Of a DNA stretch of 64,000 nucleotides, positions 63,441 through 64,000 are shown in pieces (position 1 is the first letter of the stretch; each line of letters begins with the position of its first letter). A program made the translations under genes and the position numbers. Below the pieces are notes generated by a model, which was not told the DNA's origin, ran no database searches, and saw only the letters and a list, made by a program, of their open reading frames with translations. Origin of the DNA: Psychrobacter sp. (GTDB lineage Bacteria; Pseudomonadota; Gammaproteobacteria; Pseudomonadales; Moraxellaceae); contig JAGLBE010000012.1 of assembly GCA_018260445.1 (NCBI GenBank), positions 527 through 64,526 of the forward strand. The letters run 5' to 3'.

Positions 63441-64000
63441 ATGTCTAAAATTTAGGCGTAGCTGATAGCAAATCTGGGAAGCAAAACGGTTAGTAACAGA
63501 ATCAATGAACAATAAACGCTGCATCCTCCTTCGTAAAAATTGTAAACTAAAGTTCTTAAATTTTTTTAAAGATATCGTCCGTATTTTACGTGTTTAGCCA
63601 GTTCAGCGACGCTCAATTAGTCTATACCAGCGCTATGAGTTACCTTGTATCACTCTATGTCATGGCATAGGTATTGACCTATATATTGCACATTAATATA
63701 GCCTATTCTTAACATGTATCGCAAAAAGGTTTAAATAAATCAGCCTGATATAGGGCAACTTAATGACGTGTTTGGCAACGCATAGTCCACTGCATGGTCG
63801 TGTCAATCTTGAAGACTTCTCCCATAATTAAGGTTTAAAATTTCAAAACTTAATTATAGTCTAGTAGTAAATAGCAAAAACTTACTTTTGCTTACATGAA
63901 TCATCATTTGTATACACTATGTGTCATTTCCTTACCAAACAATATAGTTTAAATTTCAGGTTGTGATACTATTCCCTCAAGTGTTCCAGCGGCTTTAATC
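63441..64000. other. Gene-free right end of the window
   Basis: 560 bp with no supported gene. The only structure noticed is an AT-rich inverted repeat AATTAAG/CTTAATT around 63826-63856. The sequence may be the leader of a gene beyond the window. Confidence 0.4.

Overview
The window looks like chromosomal DNA from a gamma-proteobacterium of the family Moraxellaceae, most likely Psychrobacter. This is inferred from moderate GC, the gene orders metY-rimP-nusA-infB and pilBCD-coaE, and protein wording typical of the genus, above all a gene matching the ribosome hibernation factor Balon, first described in Psychrobacter urativorans. Most of the window is housekeeping sequence. I see no prophage, CRISPR array or complete insertion sequence. 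Intergenic DNA is rich in short tandem repeats and palindromic, MITE-like elements.

Positions 1-12450 hold assorted genes: the tail of a Blh-like phosphatase, a frameshifted LysR regulator divergent from a glutathione S-transferase, an orphan HipB-like repressor with an operator-like site, a sodium:alanine symporter, ahpF, a YdcH-like protein, rnr, a dodecin, an EEP-family nuclease/phosphatase and the Balon-type gene. Next come prlC-yheV and a membrane coiled-coil protein of unknown function.

Positions 16668-30484 (minus strand) form the classic transcription/translation block in the order tpiA, secG, tRNA-Leu(GAG), tRNA-fMet, rimP, nusA, infB, rbfA, truB, rpsO, pnp. Two things interrupt it: a small cassette (a DJ-1/PfpI protein plus two tiny acidic proteins) between truB and rpsO, and an intrinsic terminator between infB and rbfA. 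Two initiator and elongator tRNA promoters are clear.

Positions 31088-36202 carry the type IV pilus genes pilB, pilC and pilD followed by coaE. They are followed by rlmB, ppnP, an 880-bp gene-free stretch with tandem repeats, recN, yqgE-ruvX, a membrane protein, a 403-bp MITE-like element, tusA, a methyltransferase, an Hsp20 chaperone, a YtcJ-like amidohydrolase, xerD, an MFS transporter and rlmA.

Positions 51235-60165 (minus strand) contain the front of the division and cell-wall (dcw) cluster: rsmH, ftsL, ftsI, murE, murF, mraY. mraZ is missing, a terminator-containing gap separates rsmH from ftsL, and the cluster stops after mraY. The right end holds gltX, a short hypothetical ORF, a YgjP-like metallopeptidase, and a tRNA-Ala(GGC)/tRNA-Glu(TTC) pair with a consensus promoter and a terminator.
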